A DNA stretch of 64,000 nucleotides from Prevotella sp. (GTDB lineage: Bacteria; Bacteroidota; Bacteroidia; Bacteroidales; Bacteroidaceae), in contig JAILEG010000017.1 of NCBI GenBank assembly GCA_024688365.1, positions 62,001-126,000 on the forward strand, written 5' to 3'. Position 1 is the first letter of the stretch, and every line of letters starts with the position of its first letter. Positions 26,192 to 37,700 of the stretch are shown here, piece after piece. The notes under the pieces were generated by a model. That model had not been told where the DNA came from and searched no databases. It saw nothing but the letters and a program-made list of their open reading frames with translations. A program made the translations under genes and the position numbers.

Positions 26192-29074
26192 ATGAAAAGA
26201 CATTTATTCTTCTCGCTGGCTCTGGCAGCAGCAATGACTGCTTCCGCCCAGAACCTTGCAATTGGAGGCACAGCGACTGCAACCTCTGGCACAGCCGGAC
26301 TGGCCATTGACGACAACACAGGCACCCGCTGGGAGTCTGCACAGAATGACAACCAGTCATGGCAGCTCGACCTGGGTGAAGCCAAGGACTTCAACACCGT
26401 ACAGATAGTATGGGAGGGTGCCTATGGTAAGTCATTCACTATCAAGACTGGCAACGAGATCGACGCTGAAGGAAACCTCATTAACGGCGAGGTGGTCAAA
26501 ACCGTAACCGACCAGACACTCTCTGGATTTCCCAACACGCAGACTCTGAAGCTGGACAAGGCGGTAAACGCACGCTATGTGCGCTTTGACGGTATCAGCC
26601 GTGGCACACCTTACGGCTACAGCTTCTGGGAGTTTCGTGTACTCAACTCTACGGGCGAGCAGACACTGACCACCTTCAGCGTAGCACCAGTGAATCCCGA
26701 CAAATCAGACGCACAGCTGTCAGCGACGAAAGTCGGTACTGCCATCAAACTGAATATCAATGCCAAGGACCAGGCTGGGCTCGACTATCCTACTGACGGC
26801 ATCAAATATGAAGTGACAGCCGGTGCAGGAACAGTATCAGCAGAGGGCCTCTTCACGCCTACACAGAAAGGCCTGAATGAGGTGAAGGTCACCTTAGGCG
26901 ACAAGACAGCCACTGTCAAGGTGTTCGCTTACGAAGGCGACAACCTTGCACTCGGCAAGCTCTATGACAACAATCCTGAGGCTACAACTCCTGAAGTATC
27001 CTTTGATGGCAACTGGGGCAACCGAGGTGGCAGCGGCAACCCTGCTGACGGTCATTCCTGGCTGGCCGTTGACCTGGGTGCTTACTACACCATCGACCTT
27101 GTCGACCTCAAGCAGGAGCAGGCCAATGCAGCCGACTTCACCATCCAGTTCTCTGAAGACGGAGAGACTTGGAAGAACGCATACAGCAAAACCGGACTTC
27201 CTGGGCTCCAAGGTGATGTCCGCACCTACTTCTTCGACAACACAACCGACAACAAACACGTACGCTACGTGCGATTCGATGCCACCAAGCCGGCTACACC
27301 ATACGGTGTCTCCGTCTATGAGATGGCTGTCTACGGCTCTGACAAGGAAGAGATTGCCGACACGCAGGTACCTGTCATCGGCACAGCCGAACTGGTTTCC
27401 GCTGGTGTTGACAATGCCATCCTGAAGCTGAACATCGCAGATGACCAGAAAAAAGTCAGCATTGAGGTCAGTGACAAGGCTACCGGCAACATCCTCACGG
27501 CCACACAGGTCAACACGGGCGAGGACACCAACCTTACCATCAACGGACTGAATCCTGGCACTACCTACACATTAAGTATCGTTGCCAAGGATGCGCAGAA
27601 CACTTCTGAGCCTAAGGAGATGAGCGTCTCCACCACCAGCATGACAGCCGCACCCGCACCGACTGTTGATGCAGCCAAGGTACTCTCCGTCTACAGCGAC
27701 ACCTACGACAGTGCAACACCAGCCCTGAACTTTGACGCATGGGGGTCTACTACGCAGTTCGAGAAGATGACTATTGATGGCAACAACACGCTGAAGTTCA
27801 CCAATCTCAACTACTACGGAATGGTACTCGGCACCCAGCTTGATGTCAAGGATATGACCAAGCTGCATCTTGACATCTATGCAGCTGCCGATGGTAACGT
27901 TGACATCGTTCCTATCTGGTGGAATGCTGCAGCAAACGCCAACTTCAAGGAAATCACGAGGAGCGTTGCTGTCAAGGCGAACACCTGGACAAGCGTTGAC
28001 ATTGACATGAACGACTTTGCAAGTGATGACCGTAATGGGACGAGTCTTGTCCATCAGATTAAGCTTGCAAACGGAAATGGAAACAACATCTACGTTGACA
28101 ACATCTACTTCGCCAACGACGGCACCGTCACTCCACCCGTCCAGACCGAGCTTACCTTAGTCGATGTCACAGACCAGGGCATAGCCGAACTGGAAGGTAA
28201 ATGGGATGCAGAGAAGTTCGCAGCCATAGATAATGAGAAGCAGGCTGCGGCTTACGACCTCACAAAGGTGACAAATCTCGGCACCGCTGTGGCTCCGGCC
28301 ACCAAGAATCCTAATGCCCTCATGGTTGTAACGAAGGTCAACAGCTTTAACAAGAATGAGCTGGTGAAGCAGGCTGACGGAACCTACAAGGCATCAGGTG
28401 TCGTAGAGTTCAATGACGGCAACGATGTATGCACGGCTTACAACTTCACCGTCAATACCAACAGCGGTTTCTATCACCGTATTCTTCCCAATGGCCCTGC
28501 CGTGTCCACAGCAGTTGTTCCGTTCACAATGGCTGTTCCCGCTGACATCAAGGCCTATGCCGCAGAGTCACAGGAAGAGAAGGATGGCACCCTGTCAATC
28601 ATCTTCAAGGAAGTAACCGAGATTCAGGCAGGTGTACCTTACCTGCTGAAGCCTCAGACGGGTGGTATCCACTTCCTGAACTACACCGGCAATGTCGACT
28701 TCACCATCCACAATAATGGTGCTTTCAAGGCTACCTATACCACGATTGCCAACACCACTGCTGAGCAGAAACTCTATGTCGTTCCTGCCGGAACGTCAAA
28801 CGACAAGGAGACCATCGCCTTCAACCACTCTGTTGGCGGCAACATCCCGGCATGGCGTGCCTACATCGACCTCAGCGGGACACCGTCCGCAGCCAAGGTC
28901 AACATCTTCTTCAGTACAACCAACGGTATCCGTACAGCCACCACCGAGGAGTTAGGCCAGCTGTTCAACATCTACAGCATCGACGGCAAGCTCGTCAAGC
29001 AGAACGCTTCCTCTGCCATTGGCCTGGCCAAGGGTATCTACATCATGAACGGCAAGAAGATTGTTGTAAGATAA
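26192..29074 (+). CDS. large secreted discoidin/FN3 protein, putative glucan-binding
   Basis: 960 residues, no recognisable catalytic domain. Order: signal peptide (1-19), discoidin F5/8-C domain (about 20-155, NLAIGGTATATSGTAGLAIDDNTGTRWES), Ig-like segment (about 160-248), second discoidin domain (about 250-388), FN3-like domain (about 390-485), a jelly-roll segment shared with the GH64-GH16 protein (about 490-645, VLSVYSDTYDS...NGNNIYVDNIYF), and a C-terminal region of about 300 residues shared with the GH81 protein, ending in the tail NIYSIDGKLVKQ...LAKGIYIMNGKKIVVR. Discoidin domains often act as CBM32. A role in holding glucan at the cell surface is inferred. The 57-aa peptide gene lies 27 nt downstream. 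Confidence 0.75.
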   Translation: MKRHLFFSLALAAAMTASAQNLAIGGTATATSGTAGLAIDDNTGTRWESAQNDNQSWQLDLGEAKDFNTVQIVWEGAYGKSFTIKTGNEIDAEGNLINGEVVKTVTDQTLSGFPNTQTLKLDKAVNARYVRFDGISRGTPYGYSFWEFRVLNSTGEQTLTTFSVAPVNPDKSDAQLSATKVGTAIKLNINAKDQAGLDYPTDGIKYEVTAGAGTVSAEGLFTPTQKGLNEVKVTLGDKTATVKVFAYEGDNLALGKLYDNNPEATTPEVSFDGNWGNRGGSGNPADGHSWLAVDLGAYYTIDLVDLKQEQANAADFTIQFSEDGETWKNAYSKTGLPGLQGDVRTYFFDNTTDNKHVRYVRFDATKPATPYGVSVYEMAVYGSDKEEIADTQVPVIGTAELVSAGVDNAILKLNIADDQKKVSIEVSDKATGNILTATQVNTGEDTNLTINGLNPGTTYTLSIVAKDAQNTSEPKEMSVSTTSMTAAPAPTVDAAKVLSVYSDTYDSATPALNFDAWGSTTQFEKMTIDGNNTLKFTNLNYYGMVLGTQLDVKDMTKLHLDIYAAADGNVDIVPIWWNAAANANFKEITRSVAVKANTWTSVDIDMNDFASDDRNGTSLVHQIKLANGNGNNIYVDNIYFANDGTVTPPVQTELTLVDVTDQGIAELEGKWDAEKFAAIDNEKQAAAYDLTKVTNLGTAVAPATKNPNALMVVTKVNSFNKNELVKQADGTYKASGVVEFNDGNDVCTAYNFTVNTNSGFYHRILPNGPAVSTAVVPFTMAVPADIKAYAAESQEEKDGTLSIIFKEVTEIQAGVPYLLKPQTGGIHFLNYTGNVDFTIHNNGAFKATYTTIANTTAEQKLYVVPAGTSNDKETIAFNHSVGGNIPAWRAYIDLSGTPSAAKVNIFFSTTNGIRTATTEELGQLFNIYSIDGKLVKQNASSAIGLAKGIYIMNGKKIVVR

Positions 29075-29101
29075 ACAAATAAGAATTTAAACAAAACAGA
29101 A

Positions 29102-29275
29102 ATGGAAAAGAAAAATTATACCAGTCCTTCCATCAAGCTGAAGGACATTGACACCGAGCAGCTCATGGCAGCACTCTCTGGCAGCACCAGCGAAGAGCCC
29201 TATGGCGGGGCAGCAGCCTCCAAGGAGAATGACTCACCCGTGTATCCACAGGCACACAGCGTCTGGGATGAGTAG
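29102..29275 (+). CDS. 57-aa peptide, family ending in W-[D/N]-[D/E]
   Basis: Short ORF beginning ATGGAAAAGAAAAATTAT and ending at TAG 29275, placed 27 nt after the discoidin gene and before the operon terminator. The product starts MEKKNYTSPSIKLKDIDTEQ, contains LMAALSGSTS and SKEND, and ends HSVWDE. It has no signal peptide or membrane segment. It shares M-[E/D]-K-x-x-Y-x-x-P, a central L-M, S-K-E-N and the C-terminal W-[D/N]-[D/E] with the minus-strand gene at 54662-54886. That gene also directly follows a large secreted protein. I do not know a function. Position and a shared pattern argue that it is a real gene. Confidence 0.65.
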   Translation: MEKKNYTSPSIKLKDIDTEQLMAALSGSTSEEPYGGAAASKENDSPVYPQAHSVWDE

Positions 29276-29330
29276 CCGCTTCACTCCTCATGAGTGACAG
29301 GCGATAACGAAATAAATTGTTGAATCTATC

Positions 29331-29365
29331 AAAGGCATGGCAGTAACTTACAGCCATGCCTTTTT
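29331..29365 (+). terminator. terminator of operon 1
   Basis: AAAGGCATGGC (29331-29341) pairs with GCCATGCCTTT (29353-29363), 11-nt loop, and the T-run TTTTT follows. It sits 55 nt after the 57-aa peptide gene. Confidence 0.9.
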
Positions 29366-29485
29366 CATATCTGGCCGTTTCCTACTCCTGACGGCACTCG
29401 TTTCCTGGGTATAGGACATGGGGGCTCGCCTGTCAACGACAGGAATATCTACACCTGCGGGGATACAACGGTAAAATCAGCAATT

Positions 29486-29541
29486 GTGAGGTTTTTGCGT
29501 AGCGGGAAACACCGTATATAAAGGGCTTTTCCGTAATTTTG
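29486..29541 (+). promoter_or_regulatory. PUL box 2 and -7 element of the GH81 gene
   Basis: Box GTGAGGTTTTTGCGT at 29486-29500, continued by AGCGGGAAA (29501-29509), then -7 element TAATTTTG at 29534-29541. Box start to -7 is 48 nt. There is no TTTG at the normal -33 position, which would fit a promoter that needs an activator. The ATG at 29570 is 28 nt past the -7. Confidence 0.75.
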
Positions 29542-29569
29542 CGTATCGAAACCAAATATATTACCCAAC

Positions 29570-32500
29570 ATGAACCTACACAGAACCAACACCTTTCACA
29601 CACAAAGGCATGCCTTCAGCCGGCTGGTCATGACCCTTACGGCGCTCATCGCCACATCCCTTGTCATGGCACAGCGTCCCGTCACCATCGGGCAGGGAAG
29701 CTATGCCGAGTACACACCCCTCATCAAGAGCAAGACCGACACGCATGGTGGCGACCAGAGCCAGTTCATGCAATACCGAAAACTATACATCCATGAACAG
29801 CCTGGGCAGCCCATACCCACCAACGACTGGTGGACCAACCTCATCACCGAACGCTATTCAGGACATCTATGGACCTATCCACAGTTCATCCAGGCACAGG
29901 ACTACGGCATCGACATACAGTGGCCCTCCTACTGGATCAGTGACGGAACCGAGATGAAGAGCAACTCCGTCCTGAAGATTGGCGGACAGAATTTCCATCC
30001 CGCAGCAGCCATTGCCGAGAGCTGGCATGACTGGGATGTGGAGTTCTCCATGCAGGACGGAACCAAAGAGATGCTCGTCACGATGGCGCATGGTATGCCC
30101 TTCACCTGGATAGAGATTCGTGACTTCCACCCGCAGGTCATCGGCGGTGCGGCCGCTATCTTTACCGATGCCTCCGCACGGCCACTCACCGGCACCGTCA
30201 CCACCAGCCAACTGGCCGTCCGCATAGGCAGTGACCTCTATGGTCTCTTCCTGCCACAAGGCACTGAGGTGACCATTGCCGATGGTACAGCCACCCTTCG
30301 CTTCGCCGGCAGGCATCAGTTCATCTCTGCGGCCGTCATCCACACTGCGGCCGACCTTGACAGCTATGCTCCCTATGCCTACAGCGTCCCACGCAGAACG
30401 GAGGTCAGCTGGCAGTATCATCCTGCCGAGGGCAAGCTGACCACCCGATGGACGGTTTCCGCCGAGAACCTTCTTGGCAAGTCGGAGGCACCCGTACTGC
30501 AGGGATTCATCCCTCACCACTATCGCAACGGTGCCACTCCCCTCTTCACGTTCAATGATATTACCTACCGCACACCTCACGGGCTCATGAAGATGACTGA
30601 GGGCAACAGCTTCGAGATTGACTATGCCTTCCACGGCATGCTGCCCTATTATGCCGCACCCACTGACACAGATACCGCCGAACACCCTTTCCTCGCTGAC
30701 CGCATGACCCAGATGATAGCCAACTATGCGGCAACAGGAGGCTTCGGGGCTGACACCTACTGGGGCGGGAAAAGCCTCACACAGATGGCACTCAACATGA
30801 CGTTCGCCCGGGAGATGGGCAACCAGCAGCTCTTCACCGAGTGCCATGACAAGCTCAAGGCTGCCCTCACCAACTGGCTCACCTACACACCGGGAGAGCA
30901 GAACTTCTTTTTCGCACGCTTCGACCGATGGGGCGGGCTCGTTGGCTATGACACCTCCTATGACAGCGACACCTTCAACGACCACCATTTCCACTACGGA
31001 TACTTCACCCTCGCCGGTGCCCTGCTCGCACTCGTTGACGACGACTTCCGTGACAGCTATGGGCCCATGCTGCGCCTCCTTGCCAAGGACTATGCCAACT
31101 GGCAGCGCACTGACACGCAGTTCCCCTTCTTCCGTACCTTTGACCCCTGGGCAGGCCACAGCTTCGCAGGAGGCATGGGCGATGGGAACGGCAACGGACA
31201 GGAATCATCATCTGAGGCCATGCAGGGCTGGGGAGGTGTCTATCTCCTTGGTGTGGCACTGGCCGATGACGAGATGCGCGATGCCGGGCTCTTCGGGTGG
31301 CTCTCTGAGGCACGCGGAACAGCCGAGTACTGGTTTGACCGTCATGGTGACGAAATCCGTCCAGACTTCCACACCGCCAATGACGGGGCCTACAACATTG
31401 ACTACACCAAGTTCCTCCATCCCTACAACTCCAACCTCACCTGCCACGGTGTAGGCTACTGGACTTACTTTGGCTACAACTCCCTCTACATGCAGGGCAT
31501 ACAGTGGATGCCCATCTCTCCTGCCCTCGACTACCTGTCAGAGGACAAGGCTTTCGTACGATGGGACTATGACAGGATGTTCAAGGACATGGCCAACGGC
31601 GGATGGCTCAAGCAGGATGCCAATGCCAACGGCTACCTCGGCGATGCCGGCGGATGGGGCAACGTGGCCCTGGCTTATTACCAGCGCAGCAATCCGGCTG
31701 AAGCCGCAGCCCTCTTCGACAGGCTCTGGGACAACAATGAGCCTGAGGCACGCACCATCAACACCAATGGCATCACTTACTTCGTCACCCACTCCCACCT
31801 CTCTCATGGCGACCTTGACTGGCAAAGTCATGCCTCCATCCCTACGGCACGTGTCTATCGCAATGCGGACGGATCCTACACCTATATGGCTTACAACCCC
31901 AAAGCTACGGCAGAGAAGGTGGACTTCTTCATCGGTGGCATAAAGACCTACACCATGACAGCCGCTCCCCGACAGCTTACCGTGAGCAACATCCAAGGAA
32001 ATGCCGTTCAATCCCTCTTCGGATCCGGCCCACTCGCTGCTGACCCGCGTGACGAGCTGGAGATGGTCAACCTTGCCCTGCACAAGCAGGCTACCTCCTC
32101 CAGCGAGGAGAACGCAGGCACACTGACCAAGAGCCTCACTGATGGCGACCGCACCTCACGCTGGGGAAGCAAGCATGCTGACGGCGAGTGGGCACAGGTC
32201 GACCTCGGAAAGGCGGCACGCATCTATAAGCTGCGCCTGCACTGGGAGGCCGCCTATGCCAGCCAATATAAGGTACAGCTCTCAACCGACGGCACAAACT
32301 TCACTGACGCACACACCGTGAGCAGCGATGGCGGGGAGGATGTTGTCATGATGGGCGATGTGTCAGCACGATTCATCCGCATACTTGCCATCAGCCGCGC
32401 CACCACTTACGGTGTCTCACTCTATGAGGTAGAAGCATTCGGACAGTACGAGTCAGCTTCCCCCACTGACCTGCTCGGTGTCAAGATCACCGCTGACGAG

Positions 32501-34333
32501 CCTGTCCTGAAGCAAGGCAAGCCAGCCGTCATCCACATCAAGGGCTACACATGTGGCAAACAGTGGACCGACCTCACCCCAACCTGGTCATCAGCCGACG
32601 GAACCATCACCCCTGCGGGCAGCTTCACCCCCGCACAATATGGCACTGCCACCGTCACCGCCGCCGTCAACACAGGGGGTAACATGCTCAGCGTGAGCAA
32701 GACCTTCCCCGTAGAGGAGGCCCTGCGTGCCACCACCCTCACCCTGACCGCTGACCGCACCACCCTCACCACTGCCGACAAGGCGCGCATCAGCCTCCAT
32801 GCCACTGACCAGTTCAAGGCACCGATGCAGCCAGAGCTGGTGACCATCACCGCCAGTGGAGGTCAGATCTCACTCACTGACTCCACCTTCACCGCCTCAC
32901 AGCCAGGCAATTACAACATCTATGCAAGCAACGGAAATCTGAAAGACACGCTGACCATCAGTGTGCGCAACTTCACCGAACTCAACCTCGCCTTAGGCTG
33001 TCCGGCCACAGCCTCCTCACAGGAGAATGACGGCATGACGGCCCGCAATGCCACCGATGGCAATGCCAGCTCACGCTGGGGCAGCGCATGGAACGGGCTC
33101 ACGGCTGCCGAAGCCGACAACCAGCAGCTGACCGTTGACCTACAGGGGCAGTACCTTGTCAACAAGGTGATTATCAGTTGGGAGGCAGCCCGGGCCGAGA
33201 CTTATGACCTGCTCGTCTCAACGGATGGCAGCCACTGGACTGCCGTCAGCCATGTCACCTGCCAGGGCGGCAGGGAGACCGTCACATTCCCCGATACAGC
33301 CGCACGCTTCATCCGCATGCAGGGCAAGACCCGCAACATGGGCTATGGCTACAGTATCTACGAGATGGAGGTCTATGGAAGCAGGAAGCTCAACACCGGA
33401 GGACTGAACCTCATCGGCACCGATCCTGTGACGGGGGCCGACCGGCTCAGCGGGACATGGGACGAGGCTGACTTCCACATCATCGACAGCGAGAGAAGTG
33501 CCGTGGCTTATGACGTGCGTGAGGTCAGCTTCCCAACTGGGACTTCCTTTGCCACCCTCAATCCCAACTGCTTCATCCTCATCAGTCCCAGTCAGACTGA
33601 CGCAGTGGTCAACAGCCATAACGTCATTGTCATGGGCAATGGCAACACCGCCCGCAGCATCCGCCTGACCGACGGACAGCCTGTTGACACGCACCTCAGC
33701 CTGCAGGCTGCCGATGCCACCTACCAGCGCACCGTCAATCCGTCTTACTGCACCCTGGTGCTGCCCTTCAATGCTGACAAGCCATCCAATGCCACGCTCT
33801 ACAAGCTCAGCGAGGCACGCAATGAGAACGGCACAATCAGCCTGACTTTCCAGACGGCTGAACAGATTGAGGCTAACGTACCTTACCTGGTACACCTCAA
33901 CAGCCCGTCCCTACAGGCATCTGCCACACAGGCCGAGATTGCCTTCAACGAGGAAAGCCAGCAACATGGCATCGTCAGTTTCACGGGTAACTACACCATG
34001 CATGACAATATTCCCGCCAGCAGCCAGACCTATATTCTGAAGACCGACTCCACACAGCCCGTATTCTACCACGCTGCCGGTGCTTTCCTACAGGCTTTCA
34101 GGGCATTTATCCGAACCAATGTCAGCAGTGGTGCGAAAATGAATATTCTCTTCGGTAATGCCACAGGCATACAGGCTGCCGAGACCGAGGCCGTCAATGC
34201 CATCTTCAATGTCTACAGCCTGAACGGACAGCTCATCCGCAGACATACCCACAGCCTTATCGGCCTGCCAAAGGGTGTCTACATCATCAATGGCAGAAAA
34301 GTAATAGTGGACGGGCAGAGAACCACTGACTGA
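29570..34333 (+). CDS. GH81 endo-beta-1,3-glucanase with two discoidin domains
   Basis: 1587 residues. Signal sequence (about 1-35, long n-region; ATG at 29630 would give a shorter one). GH81 domain about 40-820: IPTNDWWTNLI, PSYWISDG, and the catalytic region with Asp471 in NDHHFHYGYFTLAGALLA and Glu545/Glu549 in GQESSSEAMQGWGG. GH81 enzymes are inverting endo-beta-1,3-glucanases. Discoidin (CBM32-like) domains lie at about 830-961 and 1137-1271, with Ig-like segments between. The last 310 residues match the C-terminal region of the discoidin protein upstream and end in the tail NVYSLNGQLIRR...LPKGVYIINGRKVIV. It forms its own transcription unit between boxes 2 and 3. Confidence 0.92.
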   Translation: MNLHRTNTFHTQRHAFSRLVMTLTALIATSLVMAQRPVTIGQGSYAEYTPLIKSKTDTHGGDQSQFMQYRKLYIHEQPGQPIPTNDWWTNLITERYSGHLWTYPQFIQAQDYGIDIQWPSYWISDGTEMKSNSVLKIGGQNFHPAAAIAESWHDWDVEFSMQDGTKEMLVTMAHGMPFTWIEIRDFHPQVIGGAAAIFTDASARPLTGTVTTSQLAVRIGSDLYGLFLPQGTEVTIADGTATLRFAGRHQFISAAVIHTAADLDSYAPYAYSVPRRTEVSWQYHPAEGKLTTRWTVSAENLLGKSEAPVLQGFIPHHYRNGATPLFTFNDITYRTPHGLMKMTEGNSFEIDYAFHGMLPYYAAPTDTDTAEHPFLADRMTQMIANYAATGGFGADTYWGGKSLTQMALNMTFAREMGNQQLFTECHDKLKAALTNWLTYTPGEQNFFFARFDRWGGLVGYDTSYDSDTFNDHHFHYGYFTLAGALLALVDDDFRDSYGPMLRLLAKDYANWQRTDTQFPFFRTFDPWAGHSFAGGMGDGNGNGQESSSEAMQGWGGVYLLGVALADDEMRDAGLFGWLSEARGTAEYWFDRHGDEIRPDFHTANDGAYNIDYTKFLHPYNSNLTCHGVGYWTYFGYNSLYMQGIQWMPISPALDYLSEDKAFVRWDYDRMFKDMANGGWLKQDANANGYLGDAGGWGNVALAYYQRSNPAEAAALFDRLWDNNEPEARTINTNGITYFVTHSHLSHGDLDWQSHASIPTARVYRNADGSYTYMAYNPKATAEKVDFFIGGIKTYTMTAAPRQLTVSNIQGNAVQSLFGSGPLAADPRDELEMVNLALHKQATSSSEENAGTLTKSLTDGDRTSRWGSKHADGEWAQVDLGKAARIYKLRLHWEAAYASQYKVQLSTDGTNFTDAHTVSSDGGEDVVMMGDVSARFIRILAISRATTYGVSLYEVEAFGQYESASPTDLLGVKITADEPVLKQGKPAVIHIKGYTCGKQWTDLTPTWSSADGTITPAGSFTPAQYGTATVTAAVNTGGNMLSVSKTFPVEEALRATTLTLTADRTTLTTADKARISLHATDQFKAPMQPELVTITASGGQISLTDSTFTASQPGNYNIYASNGNLKDTLTISVRNFTELNLALGCPATASSQENDGMTARNATDGNASSRWGSAWNGLTAAEADNQQLTVDLQGQYLVNKVIISWEAARAETYDLLVSTDGSHWTAVSHVTCQGGRETVTFPDTAARFIRMQGKTRNMGYGYSIYEMEVYGSRKLNTGGLNLIGTDPVTGADRLSGTWDEADFHIIDSERSAVAYDVREVSFPTGTSFATLNPNCFILISPSQTDAVVNSHNVIVMGNGNTARSIRLTDGQPVDTHLSLQAADATYQRTVNPSYCTLVLPFNADKPSNATLYKLSEARNENGTISLTFQTAEQIEANVPYLVHLNSPSLQASATQAEIAFNEESQQHGIVSFTGNYTMHDNIPASSQTYILKTDSTQPVFYHAAGAFLQAFRAFIRTNVSSGAKMNILFGNATGIQAAETEAVNAIFNVYSLNGQLIRRHTHSLIGLPKGVYIINGRKVIVDGQRTTD

Positions 34334-34622
34334 CAAGACCATACGGCTGACCCTGCCGCCAGCATAGACAACCATCCTTATCTGCCCGGATTATCCAGAC
34401 AGGTAAGGGTGGACTGTTTTACCCCAAGGGCTTCCCCATTCTGTTCCCGTTGTCAAGACAGAGCAAGAGGATTGCCCTGTCCTTGCACCCTGTAGGCAGG
34501 CAGCACCAGTACTGCTGCTGCAATACTCCAATACTTCAGCAGGAGTACTCCATTACTTCTCATGAAGTATTTTGCAGCAACTCATGAAATGTTCCGGAGC
34601 AATAGGCTTATTCTTCCAGAAA
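34334..34622. other. gene-free gap between GH81 and box 3
   Basis: No supported ORF. An imperfect hairpin can form between TGCTGCAATACT (34516-34527) and AGTATTTTGCAGCA (34566-34579), inside a stretch with three near-repeats of AGTACTCCAxTACTT. No clean terminator was found for the GH81 gene, so read-through into the next unit is possible. Confidence 0.4.
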
Positions 34623-34678
34623 GTGAGGTTTTTACGTAGTGGGAAAGAGGCTTACTTTGGTGATGGAGACTATCTTTG
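34623..34678 (+). promoter_or_regulatory. PUL box 3 and -7 element of the GH64-GH16 gene
   Basis: Box GTGAGGTTTTTACGT at 34623-34637, continued by AGTGGGAAA (34638-34646), nearly identical to box 2 over 24 nt. The -7 element TATCTTTG is at 34671-34678; box start to -7 is again 48 nt. No -33 match is present. Confidence 0.75.
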
Positions 34679-34747
34679 CAACCGATATTACATCAGATAC
34701 CATTCAATTACATCAAAACAAAATCTATCAACAAAAACCAAACAAGC

Positions 34748-37700
34748 ATGAAGAAAAACATCACTTTGCTGATCCTGCTATGGACAGCCATCAGTGCATG
34801 GGCGGGAACGGTGCCCATCAAATTGGTCAACAATTCCTGCTTCCCTGACAATCAGGTCTACGTTGCCATCATCGGGCAGTTCAATGGTCGGCCCATCTAC
34901 TATGACCTGCCTCGCAACAGCAACGGGAACGCGGTCCTGGGAACGCTGACCACTGACCTCAACACATTGCACAAGACCAACGGCGACCGCGGCTTTGCCA
35001 ATGTATTCACCACCCTTGACCGTATCCCTGACAGGACCATCCACGTGGAGCATACCAATGCCTGCCGCATCTTCTTTGGATTCAACTCACCGATGTACCT
35101 GCACGTGAACGACAACAACGGAGGCTATGCCGGGGCTGACATGCAGAACCCCAGTGACCCAAATCACAACATCCGTTGGGAACTGGTTGAGTTCACCTAT
35201 GACAACAACAATGTCCTCTTCATCAATACCACCCGTGTCGATGCCTTCCAATACCCTATGGGACTGGAGCTGTATGGCGGGCAGGGGGCCAACAATGCCT
35301 ACATGAAACGGGGAGAGCTGCTCAGCTATAACGAGATCATCGACCGATGGAAACAGGAAAACGGAGGGAATGTCTTTGGGAAGTGCCTGCAGAATAACGT
35401 CACCACCGACCAGTTGGGCGGTATCATCATGCAGCCTTCAAAGGTTGCGGAGGTGAAGCGGTCAGGATTCTTCGATGACTACATCAGCCGTATATGGAAT
35501 GCCTTTTCAGCAAAGGACATACTTGCTGACATGGGGGTGCTGGGACAATGGCAAGGACGTGTAAGCGGAAATACCTTCAACCTCACTGCCCTAACAGGAG
35601 AATGGAAGGGCAAACATGCCGTGGTCAACAAGCCCTCAACAACTGACGTGGTGGAGGGAGCCGGAACCTTTGCACAATATAACAGCAATGACCGCGACTT
35701 ACCCGTACAGGCCATGTTCTGTGGGGCGATGAACAGAGGGGTCATCAATACCCACCTGCCAAACGGAGTGCTGCAGGACTGGGGGGCAACGGCCGACTTC
35801 TTCAGCATTGACACCTTCAATCCTTACGTAAGGTTCTTCCATCAGCGTGACCTCAGCTTCGATGGATTCACCTATGCCTTCGCCTATGATGACACCTTCG
35901 ATCAAAGCTCAACCTGCGCCACATCAAATCCTGACCATGCCGTCATCACCATCGGTGGCTTTGCCAACAGCACGGAGAACGGAAACGCAAGCAGCGGAAA
36001 CCAGCAGAACAAGCCTGGGGCTGACACCCAAGGCACACAGCCGGCAACTGACTACAAACTGGTGTGGAGCGATGAGTTTGACAGCAACACGCTGGGAAGG
36101 AACTGGAACGTGGAAACGGTTGACGCACCCGCAAACAATGAGATGCAAGCCTATACCAGCCGCACTGAGAACGTGAAGATTGAGAATGGCACCCTTGTCA
36201 TCACAGCCCGCAGGGAGAAATATGGCAGCCATGCCTTCACCTCAGGAAGAATCAACTCAAAAGGGAAGGTGAGCTTCAAGCACGGAAAAATAGTGGCGCG
36301 CATCAAGATGCCTGTCACCAAACGGGGACTATGGCCCGCCTTCTGGATGATGGGAGACGATATTGACAATGCAGGATGGCCAAAGTGTGGGGAGATTGAC
36401 ATCATGGAGGCTGGAAACAGCGGCGCATATGCCAACAATGTGGAAGACCGATACTTCTCCGGAGCTATCCATTGGGGGGAACGCTGGGACCAGCACCAGT
36501 ACTGGGCACCAGGGGCCGTGCCCAATGCCTACAGCGTTGCCAGTGACTACCACACCTTCACCTGCACATGGGACGAGCAGTGGATCAGATGCTACGTGGA
36601 TGACCAGACTGAACCTTATTTTACAGCAGCCATCAGCAAGGTCATCGACCAGAACATCACCTCTGACGGATACATGCACAAGCCTTTTCACATCCTCTTC
36701 AACCTGGCTGTAGGTGGCGACTTCCCCGCAATCACCAATGCCTGGGACATCACAGCCCTGCCTGACTATGGCAGCGAGGCAAAGATGTATGTTGACTATG
36801 TAAGGCTGTACCAGTCAGAGGAGAATGTCATATATGCCGAAAACGACCACGGACAGGAGAACCTGCAGCCAGCAATGGGAGCAGCACCCGTTCCATCACT
36901 GGATGCCGGAGAGGTAAGCTCGCTCTATAGTGACAGCTACGCATTGGCAGGCGGAACAATCAGCATTGGCGGATGGGGGCAAAACACCAAGACTGAGGAG
37001 ATAAGCCTCAACGGAAACAAGACGCTCTACAGTCAGGACTTCAACTACCTGGGCCTGGAACAGGGACATGAGATCAATGTCACCAACCGCCATTATCTGC
37101 ATGTTGACATTTACCCCACCACCGATTTCAGCATCAACATCTGTCCCATCGGCCGGGATGCTGCCGGGAACACCATTGACAACCGCAAGGTAGCGGTCAG
37201 CCTGAAAGGCAACCAATGGAACCAGATTGACATTGACCTGAACCAGTTCACCTCACAGGGGCTGACACTGGACCGTCTGTTCCAGATAAAGATGGACGGT
37301 GGGAATGGTGAAAGTTTCTATCTCGACAACATCTACTATTGGAGTGACCCCACCGAGGCACGCATCACCCTTAGCCGGAACATGGAAATGTACAGCAGCG
37401 ACCGTGACCTGGACTTCAGCAACACAGGACTGCAGGCATACATCGTGTCAGGCTATGTGGGTACGACAAGCCTATCAGCCGTCCTCACACCCGTAACGGC
37501 TGTCCCTGCAGGCACCGGGCTGATCATTACCGGAACGGCCGGAGCCAGCTATAAGATTCCGTTCAGTCACGTCAATGGCATCTATGCCAACCTCCTGCAG
37601 GCAGCCGTACAGGAGCAGACCATCCAGCCAACAGAGGGAAACCGGACCAATCTCCTGTTTGACAACGGCACCTTCAGCACCTTTGGCAGTCCTCACAAAG

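Noticed and set aside
29867..31159. 430-codon open frame on the minus strand inside the GH81 gene
   Set aside because: Antisense to a clearly coding GH81 catalytic domain. The product has no recognisable domain and a composition typical of the complement of GC-rich coding DNA.
34676..34747. 24-residue N-terminal extension of the GH64-GH16 protein
   Set aside because: It starts within the -7 element, before the predicted transcript start.
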